DNA of 64,000 nt from Tepidiphilus olei (GTDB taxonomy: Bacteria > Pseudomonadota > Gammaproteobacteria > Burkholderiales > Rhodocyclaceae). Each line of letters opens with the position of its first letter. Position 1 is the stretch's first letter. Location of the stretch: the NCBI RefSeq assembly GCF_006980705.1, contig NZ_SBHO01000003.1, forward strand, positions 62,001-126,000, in the 5' to 3' direction. Under the pieces are notes generated by a model. It worked only from the letters and a program-made list of their open reading frames with translations, was not told the origin of the DNA and did no database searches. The translations under genes were made by a program, and so were the position numbers. Of this stretch, positions 9,073 to 19,011 are shown in pieces.

Positions 9073-9276
9073 CTATTGCGATTCGCCGCCGGATGCGGAG
9101 GGCGTGTCCCCGCCCGAGGCCAGGCGATAGCGTTCGTCGGCCCAGGCGCCGAGATCGATGAGTTTGCAGCGCTCGGAGCAGAATGGGCGCCAGCGCGATT
9201 CCGGCGTCCAGGGCACCGGTTTGCCGCAGGTGGGGCAGGAGACGAGGCGCGGAGTCTTCGCAACGGTGTCGTTCAT
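9073..9276 (-). CDS. yacG: DNA gyrase inhibitor YacG
   Basis: A 67-residue zinc protein with the full four-cysteine site CPTCGK (residues about 14-19) and FCSERCK, followed by [12 protein letters not shown], the YacG signature. YacG binds GyrB and inhibits gyrase. It stands at the end of a minus-strand cluster zapD-coaE-SPOR, and this yacG-zapD-coaE linkage is common in beta- and gammaproteobacteria. The C-terminus is short and serine/glycine rich. Confidence 0.95.
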   Translation of the reverse strand: MNDTVAKTPRLVSCPTCGKPVPWTPESRWRPFCSERCKLIDLGAWADERYRLASGGDTPSASGGESQ

Positions 9277-9288
9277 GGCGTATCCCTT

Positions 9289-10047
9289 TCACAGGCGGCA
9301 CAGTTCGAGCACGAAGGGGACGTCGAGTTCCAACGGTTGCGTGGAGGGGCGCAGATCGCTGCGGGGGGGGCCGAATCTCAGACTGATGAGGTACTTGTTG
9401 GCCGACATTGTGGGGATGACTTGCAGAGCGGGGTCGACATGGACGCGAGCGAGCAAGCAGTAGGTCCCTTTGAGTTCGCGCTGGTATGCGCCGCGAGGGG
9501 CGATGGCCTCGAAGCGTTCGGCATTGCCGCGCAAGAGGCCCAGCACGAGCTCGACGCCCTCGCGAATCGGCTGCAGCGCAGCGGTCCAGCGTTCGAGCGA
9601 TGCCGTACGCAATTCAGGGGGCTGTTCCAGCCAGAAATGGTAGGCGGGGGCATCGAAGACGCACAGGCCGCCGGGGACGTGGGCGCGTGAGCGCAGCGCC
9701 ATCAGCCATTCGTTTTCGCGCAGGTAGTGATCCACCCGTCCGACCATGTCGAGCAGGGCGGTGCGGGTTCGTTCGATACGCGCCACGAGGGTGGCCAGGC
9801 GTTCGGCGTCGACCCGCTCGCTGGGTAGGGCGAGCAGGGCGGCGCGCTGGCGATCGAGTTCCTGCATCAGGTCGAGCTTGAGGTCGGTGCGTCCGGCGAT
9901 GTCGGCGAGTTCAAAGAGAGTAACGATCGCGGCGTGGTGGTCGTACCGGTGTGTGCTGTCGAGAAAATGTTGCCACCGCCGCCACACGTCCTCGAGGCGC
10001 AGCAAGGTGCGGATGCGTTCGCTGAAGGGGAATTCGAAGAGAATCAT
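9289..10047 (-). CDS. zapD: Cell division protein ZapD
   Basis: A 252-residue cytoplasmic protein that bundles FtsZ filaments at midcell. It begins MILFEFPFSERIRTLLRLE, the diagnostic ZapD (DUF1342) N-terminus, and is mainly helical up to about residue 150 before a beta-rich C-terminal domain. The ATG overlaps the coaE stop by four bases, so coaE, zapD and yacG form one unit. Confidence 0.95.
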   Translation of the reverse strand: MILFEFPFSERIRTLLRLEDVWRRWQHFLDSTHRYDHHAAIVTLFELADIAGRTDLKLDLMQELDRQRAALLALPSERVDAERLATLVARIERTRTALLDMVGRVDHYLRENEWLMALRSRAHVPGGLCVFDAPAYHFWLEQPPELRTASLERWTAALQPIREGVELVLGLLRGNAERFEAIAPRGAYQRELKGTYCLLARVHVDPALQVIPTMSANKYLISLRFGPPRSDLRPSTQPLELDVPFVLELCRL

Positions 10048-10670
10048 GGCGGCGCGTGCCGGGCGAGTTCGCGGTAGAGGCGGTCGAGCGCTTCGACCTG
10101 GGCGTGGAGCTGGGCGAGATCGCCTCCGTTGTCGAGAATGTCGTCGGCGGCGGCGAGCCGCTCGGCCCGGCTCGCCTGCTGCGCCATGATGCGGCGGATC
10201 AGGTCTTCATCCAGGCCGCTGCGCGCGCGTACCCGCGCGATTTGGATTTCCTCGGGGCAGTCGACCACGGCGATGCGTTGGCAGCGGCGGCGGTAGTCTT
10301 CGCCCGCTTCGATGAGTAGGGGCACCACCAGCACGACGTAGGGTGCCTCGGTGGCGGCACGGCAGCGCGCATCGGATTCCTGGCGAATCAGGGGGTGCAG
10401 GATGGCTTCCAGCCGACGTTTCACCTCGGGGTCGGAGAAGGCGAGCGTGCGCATCTGGGCGCGATCGAGCGCCCCGGCAGGGGTGAGGATGTCGGGACCG
10501 AAGGCGGCGACGAGCGCCGGGATCGCCGCGCCGCCAGGTGCGGTGAGTTCGTGCGCGATCGCGTCGGTGTCGACCACGGCGGCACCGAGCCGGGCGAAGT
10601 GCTCGGCGGCGGCGCTCTTGCCGCTGCCGATGCCGCCGGTCAGGCCGATGATGAAGGGGGGATGGCTCAT
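10044..10670 (-). CDS. coaE: Dephospho-CoA kinase
   Basis: CoaE phosphorylates dephospho-CoA, the final step to coenzyme A. The 208-residue protein has a P-loop GLTGGIGSGKS at the N-terminus, then VVDTDAIAHELTAPGG, and the lid region QIARVRARSGLDEDLIRRIMAQQ. ATG 10670 begins MSHPPFIIGLTGG; a much longer in-frame extension upstream falls inside the next gene and is ignored. It overlaps the SPOR gene stop and the zapD start. Confidence 0.95.
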   Translation of the reverse strand: MSHPPFIIGLTGGIGSGKSAAAEHFARLGAAVVDTDAIAHELTAPGGAAIPALVAAFGPDILTPAGALDRAQMRTLAFSDPEVKRRLEAILHPLIRQESDARCRAATEAPYVVLVVPLLIEAGEDYRRRCQRIAVVDCPEEIQIARVRARSGLDEDLIRRIMAQQASRAERLAAADDILDNGGDLAQLHAQVEALDRLYRELARHAPP

Positions 10671-11497
10671 GGGGGGCAGGTGTCGATGGCGATCTGGGGA
10701 AAACGGGCTCGGATGCGCTGGCGCAGGTCGGCGATGGCATCTTGGGGGCCGAGGTAGGTGAGGTCGTGGACGGTAGTGCGGTGCTCCACGATCTGGGCAT
10801 CCTCGACTTTTTTCGCCCGCAGTTCCGCGATCCGCTTCTCGGCGCTGTCGCGGGAGCGGAAGAGCCCGAGCGAAATGCCCCATTGCAACGGACCAGGGTC
10901 TCGGATCACGAAATAATCTTCGACCCCGGCTAGACGCAATTGTTCGAGCCGACGATTCGCGGCTGCCGCGCCTCCTTGGGGGGGAAGAAGCACGCGCCAA
11001 GCCGTGGTTTTTGTATTGGTTCGCTCTTGGATTTGGATGCCGGTCAGCCCGCGTGATACGTCCTTGAGCGCCGGCAGCCGATCGGGATCGACCCCGGTGA
11101 GCTGCAGGCAATCCGGAGGGGGAGCCAGGCTCGGAGTCATGGCCGGTCGTTCTGTCCCCGAGGTGCCCGAGCCGGGTGCAGCAGAGGCAGGTGGAGTCTC
11201 GATGCGCGGTGTGCCGGCAAGGAGGAGCGGGTCGTTGGCTGTGGGGGGGGTGGATTCCGGCTCGGTGGCGGTGTGCGCGACCAAGGGCTGCGCCGCTTTG
11301 GGATCGTGTGCTTCGACCGATGGGGGAGCGGGAGCCTCCGGCCCCGCTGCCGTTTCGAGTATCCTCAGGCGTTCGGGGCGCAGGGGGTGCTCGCCGGCTG
11401 CGCGTGCCGCTTCGGGAGAAGGTCGCGGCAGCAGCCCCGCGGTCATCGCCAGCAGGAGCGCGTTGACGAGCAGGAGCAGCGCGATCAGAAGGCGCAT
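10667..11497 (-). CDS. Membrane-anchored SPOR-domain protein
   Basis: A 276-residue protein with an N-terminal membrane anchor (MRLLIALLLLVNALLLAMT), a long Ala/Pro/Thr-rich periplasmic linker (about 30-130) and a C-terminal SPOR-like domain (about 160-245; WRVLLPPQGGAAAANRRLEQLRLAGVEDY then LGLFRSRDSAEKRIAEL). SPOR domains bind denuded glycan at division septa. It is co-oriented with coaE and zapD, which fits a cell-envelope or division role. Nothing more specific can be read. Confidence 0.8.
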   Translation of the reverse strand: MRLLIALLLLVNALLLAMTAGLLPRPSPEAARAAGEHPLRPERLRILETAAGPEAPAPPSVEAHDPKAAQPLVAHTATEPESTPPTANDPLLLAGTPRIETPPASAAPGSGTSGTERPAMTPSLAPPPDCLQLTGVDPDRLPALKDVSRGLTGIQIQERTNTKTTAWRVLLPPQGGAAAANRRLEQLRLAGVEDYFVIRDPGPLQWGISLGLFRSRDSAEKRIAELRAKKVEDAQIVEHRTTVHDLTYLGPQDAIADLRQRIRARFPQIAIDTCPP

Positions 11498-11515
11498 CGC
11501 CTCGGTGTCTCCCTC

Positions 11516-12883
11516 TCAGCCCACGCTCGGCAAAGCGCGTAGCGCCTCGGCCAGAAGCTCATCGGGCAGGGTGTAATCTTCGAGCTCGCCGCGCAGGTAG
11601 CGCTCGTAGGCGCTCATGTCGAAGTGTCCGTGTCCCGTGAGGTTGAAGAGCAGCACCTTGGCTTCGCCCGTTTCCTTGCAGTGCAGGGCTTCGTCGATCA
11701 CGGCGCGGATGGCGTGACAGGATTCCGGTGCGGGGATGATGCCCTCGGCGCGGGCGAACTGGATGCCGGCCTCGAACGTGGCCCGCTGCGGCACGGCGAG
11801 CGCCTCGACCTGACCCTCATGCACGAGCTGCGACACCAAAGGGGAGGCACCATGGTAGCGCAGCCCGCCGGCGTGGATGCCCGGCGGCACGAAGTCGTGT
11901 CCCAGGGTGTACATCCGCATCAAGGGGGTGAAGCCGGAGGCATCCCCGTAATCGTAGGCGTAGGTCCCCTTGGTGAGGGTGGGACAGGATTCGGGCTCCA
12001 CCGCCACGCAGCGCAACTCCGCGGCGCGTCGTTCGCCGGCGAACTTGTCGGCGAGGAAGGGGAAGGCGATGCCGCCGAAGCTCGAGCCGCCGCCGCAGGG
12101 ACCGAAGATCACGTCGGGATAGAGCCCGATTTTCTCGAACTGCTTTTTCGCTTCCAGTCCGATGAGGCTCTGGTGCAGCAGGACGTGGTTGAGCACCGAA
12201 CCGAGGGTGTAGTTGGTGTCGGGGCGGGAGGCGGCTTCTTCGACGGCTTCCGAAATGGCGATGCCCAACGAGCCCGGATGATCCGGCTCGGTGGCCAGGA
12301 TGCGGCGGCCGGTTTCGGTGAGCGGCGACGGGCTGGCGTGCACTTCCGCACCCCAGGTTTCCATCAGCACGCGGCGCTGAGGTTTTTGCTGGTAGCTCAC
12401 GCGCACCATGTAGACGCGCACCTCCAGCCCGAACATCTGGCCAGCGAAGGCGATCGAAGAGCCCCATTGACCGGCACCGGTCTCGGTGGTGAGCCGTTTG
12501 ATGCCGACCTGGCGGTTGTAATAAGCTTGGGGCACGGCGGAATTGGGCTTGTGCGAACCGGCTGGGGAAACGCCTTCGTACTTGAAGAAAATCTTGGCCG
12601 GCGTGCCCAGGCGCCGCTCCAGGCGTACGGCGCGCATGAGCGGCGAGGGGCGCCAGATGGCATAGGTTTCGCGCACCGCGTCGGGGATGGCGATCCAGCG
12701 CTCGCGGCTCATCTCCTGCTCGAGGATGGGCTCGGGAAAGATCGCGGCCATCGCCGAGGGATCGACCGGTTTGCCATCCGGCCCGAGCGGAGGTGCCGGC
12801 GGGGTGGAGAGATCGGCGGCGATGTTGTACCAATGCGTCGGAATCTCGTACTCTTCGAGGAGGACCCGGGTTGGTTCGCTCAT
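11516..12883 (-). CDS. trpB2: Tryptophan synthase beta chain, TrpB2 type
   Basis: A 455-residue PLP enzyme of the TrpB2 branch: longer than TrpB1 (about 400), with the N-terminal [16 protein letters not shown] and the PLP lysine in [13 protein letters not shown]. The glycine-rich phosphate loop is [12 protein letters not shown]. TrpB2 proteins condense indole with serine, or in some cases phosphoserine. No trpA lies nearby, which suggests indole salvage rather than the normal alpha-beta complex. The start overlaps the coaX stop by four bases. Confidence 0.9.
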   Translation of the reverse strand: MSEPTRVLLEEYEIPTHWYNIAADLSTPPAPPLGPDGKPVDPSAMAAIFPEPILEQEMSRERWIAIPDAVRETYAIWRPSPLMRAVRLERRLGTPAKIFFKYEGVSPAGSHKPNSAVPQAYYNRQVGIKRLTTETGAGQWGSSIAFAGQMFGLEVRVYMVRVSYQQKPQRRVLMETWGAEVHASPSPLTETGRRILATEPDHPGSLGIAISEAVEEAASRPDTNYTLGSVLNHVLLHQSLIGLEAKKQFEKIGLYPDVIFGPCGGGSSFGGIAFPFLADKFAGERRAAELRCVAVEPESCPTLTKGTYAYDYGDASGFTPLMRMYTLGHDFVPPGIHAGGLRYHGASPLVSQLVHEGQVEALAVPQRATFEAGIQFARAEGIIPAPESCHAIRAVIDEALHCKETGEAKVLLFNLTGHGHFDMSAYERYLRGELEDYTLPDELLAEALRALPSVG

Positions 12884-13641
12884 GGGGTGTGCTCTCGTGC
12901 GTCATGGGAGGGATTGGGACGGGCGCTGGCAGCGGCGACCACGGCCAGGCCCCGCAGGACGAGATTATCCACCGTCCGGGCCGGAATGGCCAGATGCCCG
13001 GCGATGATGTCGGCGTCGCCACCCGAGAGCAGGGCCATGGCACCGCAGGCAGGCCCCTCCATGACCCGATAGTAATGTTCGATGGCCCCGACCTGGGCGA
13101 GCAGGCAGCCGCTGGCGATGGCGTCGTGCGTGTTCGTCGGCGGCAGGCGGACGTCGCCGGTGGCAAAGGGCAGGCGGGCAGTGGCGTGTGCCAGGCTCGC
13201 GCGCATGGTCGTGAGCCCAGGCAGGATCAACCCACCTCGAAAGAATCCGTCGGCGTCGAGCCAGTCCACCGTGGTGGCCGTGCCGCAGCAGACGACGAGC
13301 GCTGCGCCCCGGTGCAGGTGGTGCGCGGCGATGAGCGCGGCCCAACGGTCGGCGCCGAGCCGCTCGGGCTCGTCGTAGCCGTTCGTGACGCCGCAGGACT
13401 GCGCCTGCGCCACGAGCCAATGGATCGAACCGAGCTGTCGCTCGAGTTCGCGGGCGAGGCGATCGTGGGCGACATTCACCCCGAAGCACCGGATCGTGGC
13501 GGGTAGCCGCGCGCGCATCGCGGCGACCCACGTCGCGATGTCCTCGTGGCGGCAGGCGCCGGTCTCGCGCCAGGTATCCCCGTCGAGCAGGGCCCATTTG
13601 AGCCGCGTGTTGCCCAGGTCGAGGAGCAGCGTGGGATTCAT
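12880..13641 (-). CDS. coaX: Type III pantothenate kinase
   Basis: CoaX phosphorylates pantothenate at the start of coenzyme A synthesis and is insensitive to CoA feedback. The 253-residue protein has the ASKHA signatures DLGNTRLKW (phosphate 1), [13 protein letters not shown] and [11 protein letters not shown]. It overlaps birA upstream by four bases (ATG of coaX over the birA stop), the common birA-coaX pair, here extended by trpB2. Confidence 0.95.
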   Translation of the reverse strand: MNPTLLLDLGNTRLKWALLDGDTWRETGACRHEDIATWVAAMRARLPATIRCFGVNVAHDRLARELERQLGSIHWLVAQAQSCGVTNGYDEPERLGADRWAALIAAHHLHRGAALVVCCGTATTVDWLDADGFFRGGLILPGLTTMRASLAHATARLPFATGDVRLPPTNTHDAIASGCLLAQVGAIEHYYRVMEGPACGAMALLSGGDADIIAGHLAIPARTVDNLVLRGLAVVAAASARPNPSHDAREHTP

Positions 13642-14441
13642 GCGAGAGGACGCAGCGAGACGTCGCCGACGCAGCAGGCGATGCGCCCGGCCGCGGTGTC
13701 GAGCAGCAGGCGACCCGTGTCGTCGACGCCGGCGGCTATCCCGACGGTTTCGCGCTCGCCGTCGCGCACGGCCACCGCAAGCCCCCGGTAGGCGTCGAGT
13801 GCGTTCCACTGTTCCTGCCAGGGAGCGAAGCCGTGGCCGGCGAGATAGGCCGCGCGGACGGCATCGAGCCGTTCGAGGAGGGTCGCAAGGAGTGCATCCC
13901 GCGGCGGTAAAGGGGAGAGGTGTCGCGCGAGCGCGGTGGCGGGTATTCCGCCGTCGGGGTGGAAGTCCGGCGGCAGGTCGAGGTTGAGCCCCACGCCGAC
14001 GACGACGCGGATCGGCGCCGCGCTGCGGCTCTGCGCCTCGATGAGTACACCGCCCACCTTGGCGCCGGCAACGAGAAGGTCGTTGGGCCACTTGAGCCCC
14101 ACGCCGGACACGCCCAGCGCGTGCAAGGCTTGGGCGAGCGCCACGCCGACGGCGAGCGGCAGCGCGGCGAGCGAGGTGCCCGGAGGAAAGGCGAAGAGGC
14201 AGGAGAAGGTGAGACTCGCGTCGGGCCAGGATTGCCAGGCGCGCGCCTGGCGTCCCCGCCCTTGGGTCTGTCGGTCGGTACCCACGACGGTGAGCGAGCC
14301 GGGATCGGGCAGAGGCAGGCGCATCGCCTCGTCGTTGGTCGAGGCGCATTCGGCAAGCCAATGAAGGTCGAGCCGCCGGGCGAGCGATTCGGGTAAGCGC
14401 CGGTGCACGGCCGCCGGATCGACAGGGGGAGAAACGGACAT
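13638..14441 (-). CDS. birA: Biotin-[acetyl-CoA-carboxylase] ligase, no DNA-binding domain
   Basis: A 267-residue biotin protein ligase. The biotinyl-AMP loop GRGRQARAWQS and KWPNDLLVAGAKVGGVLIE are intact. There is no N-terminal winged helix, so it cannot act as the biotin repressor as in E. coli; it only attaches biotin to the carboxylase carrier. A small C-terminal SH3-like domain is present (about 215-265). ATG 14441 gives the N-terminus MSVSPPVDP; the longer ORF upstream overlaps ntrC. Confidence 0.92.
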   Translation of the reverse strand: MSVSPPVDPAAVHRRLPESLARRLDLHWLAECASTNDEAMRLPLPDPGSLTVVGTDRQTQGRGRQARAWQSWPDASLTFSCLFAFPPGTSLAALPLAVGVALAQALHALGVSGVGLKWPNDLLVAGAKVGGVLIEAQSRSAAPIRVVVGVGLNLDLPPDFHPDGGIPATALARHLSPLPPRDALLATLLERLDAVRAAYLAGHGFAPWQEQWNALDAYRGLAVAVRDGERETVGIAAGVDDTGRLLLDTAAGRIACCVGDVSLRPLA

Positions 14442-14487
14442 TGGGGTGTCGCAGCCAGGGTGCGAAGCGGTTATTGTACGGCAGGCA

Positions 14488-15879
14488 TCAGCGCTTGAGC
14501 TTGCGCGTGAGCGTGTTGCGACCCACGCCGAGCCGAGCGGCGGCTTCTGCTCGGCGCTGGCCGGTGTGGGCGAGTGCCCGCTCGAAGAGGACGCGTTCGA
14601 AACGCGCGTGCAGCTCATCGTAGAGGGCGCTGCGGCCGGTGGCAAGCAGGCGGTCGACTTCCTTGGCGAGCAAGTGTTCCCAGGCCGGGGATGCGGAGGA
14701 AGGTTCGGTGGTGCCGGCAGGTTCCACGGGGGCGCGCACTTCCGGCGGCAGATCGTGCGGTTCGATGCGCTGCGCCGGGGTCATGACGGTGAGCCAATGG
14801 CAGAGGTTCTCGAGCTGGCGCACGTTGCCGGGAAAGGGGTAGCGTACGAGCGCCTCCAAGGCGGCCGGCGAGAGCGTCTTGCGCTCCACCCCCAGTTCGC
14901 GCGCGCTCTTCGTCAGGAAGTGGCGGGCGAGGAGCGGGATGTCCTCGGCGCGCTCGCGCAGCGGCGGCAGGCGCAGCCGGATGACGTTGAGGCGGTGATA
15001 GAGGTCTTCGCGAAAGAGCCCCTCGCGCACGCGGGCTTCCAGGTCCTGGTGCGTGGCGGTGATGATGCGCACGTTGGCACGCAGCGGCTGCTGTCCACCG
15101 ATGCGGTAGTAGTGCCCGTCGGAGAGCACGCGCAGCAGCCGGGTTTGGAGGTCTGCGGGCATGTCGCCGATCTCATCGAGAAAGAGCGTGCCACCCTCGG
15201 CCTGCTCGAAGCGGCCGCGGCGGGCGGCGGCGGCGCCGGTGAAGGCGCCTTTCTCGTGGCCGAAGAGCTCGGCTTCGAGCAGTTCGCGTGGGATCGCCGC
15301 GGTGTTGATGGCAACGAACGGGCCGTCGCGCCGCGGGCTGTGACGGTGGAGCGCCCGGGCGACGAGTTCCTTGCCGGTGCCGGATTCGCCGGTGATGAGC
15401 ACGGTGACGCTGGAGTGTGACAGCCGTCCGATGGCGCGAAAGACTTCCTGCATCGCCGGGGCTTGCCCCAGGATCTCGGGGGTGGCGTCCGGCTCGTCCT
15501 GGGCCACTGCGCCGGGCCGCGCCTCCAGCGCCCGACGCACCAGGCGCACGGCCTCGGGTACGTCGAAGGGTTTGGGCAGGTACTCGAAGGCGCCGGCCTG
15601 GAAAGCGCTCACGGCGCTGTCGAGATCCGAATAGGCAGTCATCACGATCACCGGCGTGCCGGGGGCGCGCTCGTGCAGCTGCCGCACGAAGGCGAGCCCG
15701 TCGGTGCCGGGCATGCGGATGTCGGTGAGTACCACGGCCGGCCTCTCCCGCGCGAGCGCCTCCAGCGCCGCCTCGGCACGCTCGAAGCCGCGGTGGGGCA
15801 GGTTCTCACGCTCGAGCGCGCGTTCGAGCACCCAGCGGATGGATTTGTCGTCGTCGAGGATCCAGATGGCGTCGTTCAT
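14488..15879 (-). CDS. ntrC: Nitrogen regulation response regulator NtrC
   Basis: A 463-residue sigma-54 activator with the complete three-part layout: receiver domain (about 1-120) with phospho-acceptor Asp53 in VVLTDIRMPG, AAA+ domain with Walker A GESGTGKE and the sigma-54 contact loop GAFTGA, and a C-terminal Fis-type helix-turn-helix (RAEAAARLGVGRNTLTRKL). It should bind the sites upstream of glnA described below. Its start overlaps the ntrB stop by four bases. Confidence 0.97.
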   Translation of the reverse strand: MNDAIWILDDDKSIRWVLERALERENLPHRGFERAEAALEALARERPAVVLTDIRMPGTDGLAFVRQLHERAPGTPVIVMTAYSDLDSAVSAFQAGAFEYLPKPFDVPEAVRLVRRALEARPGAVAQDEPDATPEILGQAPAMQEVFRAIGRLSHSSVTVLITGESGTGKELVARALHRHSPRRDGPFVAINTAAIPRELLEAELFGHEKGAFTGAAAARRGRFEQAEGGTLFLDEIGDMPADLQTRLLRVLSDGHYYRIGGQQPLRANVRIITATHQDLEARVREGLFREDLYHRLNVIRLRLPPLRERAEDIPLLARHFLTKSARELGVERKTLSPAALEALVRYPFPGNVRQLENLCHWLTVMTPAQRIEPHDLPPEVRAPVEPAGTTEPSSASPAWEHLLAKEVDRLLATGRSALYDELHARFERVLFERALAHTGQRRAEAAARLGVGRNTLTRKLKR

Positions 15880-16925
15880 GTCGGGCTCCCGGCAGTGAGC
15901 GGCAGCAGGAGGTGGAAACGCGTGCGCCCGGGGCGGCTGTCGAACTCGATGGCACCGTGGTGTTGGGCGACGATGTCCTGGGCGATCGCCAGGCCCAACC
16001 CCGCACCGCCCTCGCGCCCGCTCACCAGCGGATAGAAGATGCGCTCGCGCAGCGCTTCGGGGATGCCGGGACCGTCGTCGGCGATCTCGACATGAGCCGC
16101 GAGGCGGTAGCGCCGCTTGGCGAGCGTCACCTGGCGCGCGGCCCGGGTACGCAGTTCCACCTTGCCCTTGCCCTCGGTGGCCTGGGCGGCGTTGCGTGCG
16201 ATGTTGAGGATCGCCTGCAGCAGGCGCTCGCGGTCGGCGGTGAGCTCCGGCAGGCTCGCGTCGTAGTCACGCTCCACCCTCAAGGAGGGGAATTCGGCGA
16301 GCAGCAGCCGACGCACGTGTTCCAGGATCTCGTGGACGTTGACCGGCGCCGGACGCGGTGCCTGGTGCGCGGCGAGAAGCCCCGTGAGCAGGCGTTGCAG
16401 GCGGTCGGTCTCGAGGATGATGACTTCGGTATACTCCGCGAGCGCCGGATCGGGTAGTTCCATCTGCAGCAGTTGCGCCGCGCCGCGAATGCCCCCCAAG
16501 GGGTTCTTGATCTCGTGGGCGAGCGCACGCACGAGTTCCCTCGCGGCCTGCTGCAGACGCAGGCGCTCTTCTTCCTGGGTCGTCTTGAGGCGTTGGTCGA
16601 TGGGGCGGAATTCGAGCACGAAGCCTTCGCCGTCGTCCTGGATGGGGCTCACCGTGACGTCGGTCACCAGAGTCTGCCCGGAAGGCAGGTGCAGGCTGAG
16701 CCCGTGGCAGGTGTAGAACCAGCGGTTGCGTTCGGCCTCGTCGAGAGCGGTGCGCAAGGTGGGCGAGGCACCGAAGATCTCTTCCCAGGGGCGACCGGCG
16801 AGGCGTTCACGGGCGAGTCCGAAGAGGTGTTCGGCCGCGGCATTGGCCGTTTGCAATCGCCGCTCGGGAGAGGCGAGGACGACGGCGGTGGAGAGCCAGT
16901 CGAGGGCGGTGAGATCGGGCGGCAT
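15876..16925 (-). CDS. ntrB: Nitrogen regulation sensor kinase NtrB
   Basis: A 349-residue soluble histidine kinase. A PAS domain (about 8-110) is followed by the H-box ALAHEIKNPLGG with phospho-accepting His137, then N, G1 and G2 boxes (ILNIARNAAQAT, DDGPGIPE, GAGLGLAIA). With PII bound it acts as NtrC phosphatase. No membrane segment is present. It is separated from glnA by a DUF4124 gene, both on the same strand. Confidence 0.97.
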   Translation of the reverse strand: MPPDLTALDWLSTAVVLASPERRLQTANAAAEHLFGLARERLAGRPWEEIFGASPTLRTALDEAERNRWFYTCHGLSLHLPSGQTLVTDVTVSPIQDDGEGFVLEFRPIDQRLKTTQEEERLRLQQAARELVRALAHEIKNPLGGIRGAAQLLQMELPDPALAEYTEVIILETDRLQRLLTGLLAAHQAPRPAPVNVHEILEHVRRLLLAEFPSLRVERDYDASLPELTADRERLLQAILNIARNAAQATEGKGKVELRTRAARQVTLAKRRYRLAAHVEIADDGPGIPEALRERIFYPLVSGREGGAGLGLAIAQDIVAQHHGAIEFDSRPGRTRFHLLLPLTAGSPT

Positions 16926-16987
16926 GGCGGTGCCTGGAGAGAAGACGGAAAAAATTTAGCAAGAACGGTGCCAAGTGAGCTGAAGAC

Positions 16988-17434
16988 TCAGCGCAAACGC
17001 TGGAGTTCGCGCTCGATTGCTTCGAGGTTTCGCCGCTGGCGTTCGGCTTGGGACTGTAGCTCGGGGAGGAGATCGGGGGCAGCAGACTGCAGTGCGCGCT
17101 GGGTCTGTTGCAGGCGCTGGTGCTCGGCGGCTTTCTCCTCTTCGAGGATGCGGCGGCGCAGGTCGTCGCGCTGGCGCTGTTCGCCGGGGCTCACGCGGGG
17201 AAAACTCGAGGGAGAGGCGGCAGCGGGGGCGGAGTGGGCGGGCCTCGAGTCGAGATAGGGGAGGTCTCGCAGGGCTTCGCAGTGCATCCCTTTGGTGCTG
17301 GTACGATCGTTGGTGTAGGTGACGCGTCCGTCGCCGTCGGTGCATTTCCACAACGTGGCCGAGGCAGCCGGTGCGAACAGCACGCCCAGGCTCGAGAGGG
17401 CAATGAAAAAGAGGCGGGATGGGAATCCGTTCAT
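16988..17434 (-). CDS. Secreted DUF4124 protein
   Basis: A 148-residue exported protein with a signal peptide (MNGFPSRLFFIALSSLGVLF... cleaved near ASA) and an N-terminal DUF4124 domain (LWKCTDGDGRVTYTNDRT). The second half is a charged helix rich in Gln, Arg and Glu that probably forms a coiled coil. Genes of this type often lie between glnA and ntrB in betaproteobacteria; no function is established. Confidence 0.85.
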   Translation of the reverse strand: MNGFPSRLFFIALSSLGVLFAPAASATLWKCTDGDGRVTYTNDRTSTKGMHCEALRDLPYLDSRPAHSAPAAASPSSFPRVSPGEQRQRDDLRRRILEEEKAAEHQRLQQTQRALQSAAPDLLPELQSQAERQRRNLEAIERELQRLR

Positions 17435-17449
17435 GCAGCAAGTATAAAG

Positions 17450-17477
17450 GAAAAAGGGCGACCCTCGGCCGCCCTTT
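17450..17477 (-). terminator. Rho-independent terminator of glnA
   Basis: AAAGGGCG and CGCCCTTT pair around a GACCGAGG-type loop, and on the minus strand the stem is followed by a T-rich tract. It sits just after the glnA stop and should separate glnA from DUF4124-ntrBC, although some read-through is usual at this place. Confidence 0.8.
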
Positions 17478-17508
17478 CGTATCGTTTCCCTCGGGAAGGG
17501 AAAATTGC

Positions 17509-18894
17509 TCAGAGGCTGTAGTAGAGCTCGAATTCGAGCGGATGGGTGGTCATGCGCAGGCGCTGCACTTCCTCGTTCTTCAGCTCGATGTAGGCATCGA
17601 TGAAGTCGTTGGAGAACACGCCGCCGCGGGTGAGGAATTCACGGTCGGCGTCGAGCGCTTCCAGCGCCTGGTCGAGGCTGTGGCACACGGTCGGGATCTT
17701 GGCGTCCTCTTCCGGCGGCAGGTCGTAGAGGTTCTTGTCGGCCGGATCGCCCGGGTGGATCTTGTTCTGCACGCCATCGAGCCCGGCCATCATCAGCGCG
17801 GCGAAGGCGAGATAGGGGTTGGCGAGCGGATCGGGGAAGCGGGCTTCGATGCGCCGTGCCTTGGGATTGGCCACGTAGGGGATGCGGATCGAGGCCGAGC
17901 GGTTGCGCGCGGAGTAGGCGAGTTTGGTCGGGGCCTCGAAGTGCGGCACCAGGCGCTTGTAGGAGTTGGTGCCGGGGTTGGTGATGGCATTCAAGGCGCG
18001 GGCGTGCTTGATGATGCCGCCGATGTAATAGAGCGCGAATTCGGACAACCCCGCGTAGCCGTTGCCGGCGAAGAGGTTTTGGCCCGCTTTCCAGATGGAC
18101 TGGTGGACGTGCATGCCCGAGCCGTTGTCGCCGACGATGGGCTTGGGCATGAAAGTGGCCGTCTTGCCGTACTGGTGCGCCACGTTGTGCACCACGTATT
18201 TGAGCGCCTGCGTCCAATCGGCGCGGCGCGTGAGGGTGTTGAATTTGGTGCCGATCTCGCACTGGCCGGCGTTGGCCACTTCGTGGTGATGCACTTCGAC
18301 CGGCACGCCGATCGATTCGAGGGCGAGCACCATGGCAGAGCGGATGTCGTGCAGGCTATCGACCGGGGGGACGGGGAAATAGCCGCCCTTGACGCGCGGA
18401 CGGTGGCCGGTGCCTTCCCAGGAGGCTTCGCCGGAAGTGATTTTGACCGAGCAGCCGGACATGTCGACCGACCATTCGACCGAGTCGAAGATGAAGAATT
18501 CGGGTTCGGGGCCGAAATAAACCGTGTCACCCAATCCCGTCGATTTCAGATAGGCTTCGGCGCGCTTGGCGATCGAGCGGGGGTCACGGTCGTAGCCTTT
18601 GCCGTCGGCCGGCTCGACCACGTCGCAGGTGATGACCACCGTGGGTTCTTCATAGAAAGGGTCGACGTAGGCGGTTTCCGGGTCGGGGACGAGCAGCATG
18701 TCGGAGGCCTGGATGCCTTTCCAGCCGGCGATCGAGGAGCCGTCGAAGGCGTGGCCGCGCTCGAAGATTTCTTCGTCGAAGGCCGACACCGGTACCGTGA
18801 CGTGGTGCTCTTTGCCGAGGATGTCGGTGAAACGGTAGTCCACGAAACGGGCTTCGCTTTCGTGGATGAGCTTGAGGACGTCTTGTGCATTCAT
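17509..18894 (-). CDS. glnA: Glutamine synthetase type I
   Basis: GlnA makes glutamine from glutamate, ammonia and ATP as a dodecamer. The 461-residue protein shows the metal and ATP motifs [37 protein letters not shown] and NRSASIRIP. The adenylylation tyrosine Tyr390 is present in NLYDLPPEE, so activity control by GlnE is likely. A sigma-54 promoter and two NtrC-type sites stand upstream, and ntrB/ntrC lie downstream on the same strand. Confidence 0.98.
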   Translation of the reverse strand: MNAQDVLKLIHESEARFVDYRFTDILGKEHHVTVPVSAFDEEIFERGHAFDGSSIAGWKGIQASDMLLVPDPETAYVDPFYEEPTVVITCDVVEPADGKGYDRDPRSIAKRAEAYLKSTGLGDTVYFGPEPEFFIFDSVEWSVDMSGCSVKITSGEASWEGTGHRPRVKGGYFPVPPVDSLHDIRSAMVLALESIGVPVEVHHHEVANAGQCEIGTKFNTLTRRADWTQALKYVVHNVAHQYGKTATFMPKPIVGDNGSGMHVHQSIWKAGQNLFAGNGYAGLSEFALYYIGGIIKHARALNAITNPGTNSYKRLVPHFEAPTKLAYSARNRSASIRIPYVANPKARRIEARFPDPLANPYLAFAALMMAGLDGVQNKIHPGDPADKNLYDLPPEEDAKIPTVCHSLDQALEALDADREFLTRGGVFSNDFIDAYIELKNEEVQRLRMTTHPLEFELYYSL

Positions 18895-18937
18895 CGGGTC
18901 GACTCCGGGTCAGGAAAAAATGAATGAGAAAAATAAA

Positions 18938-18952
18938 GCAATGTTCGTGCCA
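18938..18952 (-). promoter_or_regulatory. Sigma-54 (-24/-12) promoter of glnA
   Basis: On the minus strand the sequence reads TGGCACGAACATTGC: both conserved blocks (TGGCAC and TTGC) are perfect with the correct five-base spacing. The predicted start lies near 18926, giving a leader of about 32 bases before the glnA ATG. Confidence 0.9.
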
Positions 18953-19011
18953 GGTTTTTGTGTGGCGAGATGGGGCATTTCGTCGGGGCGAGTGCAGCCC
19001 GGCGGTATCGA

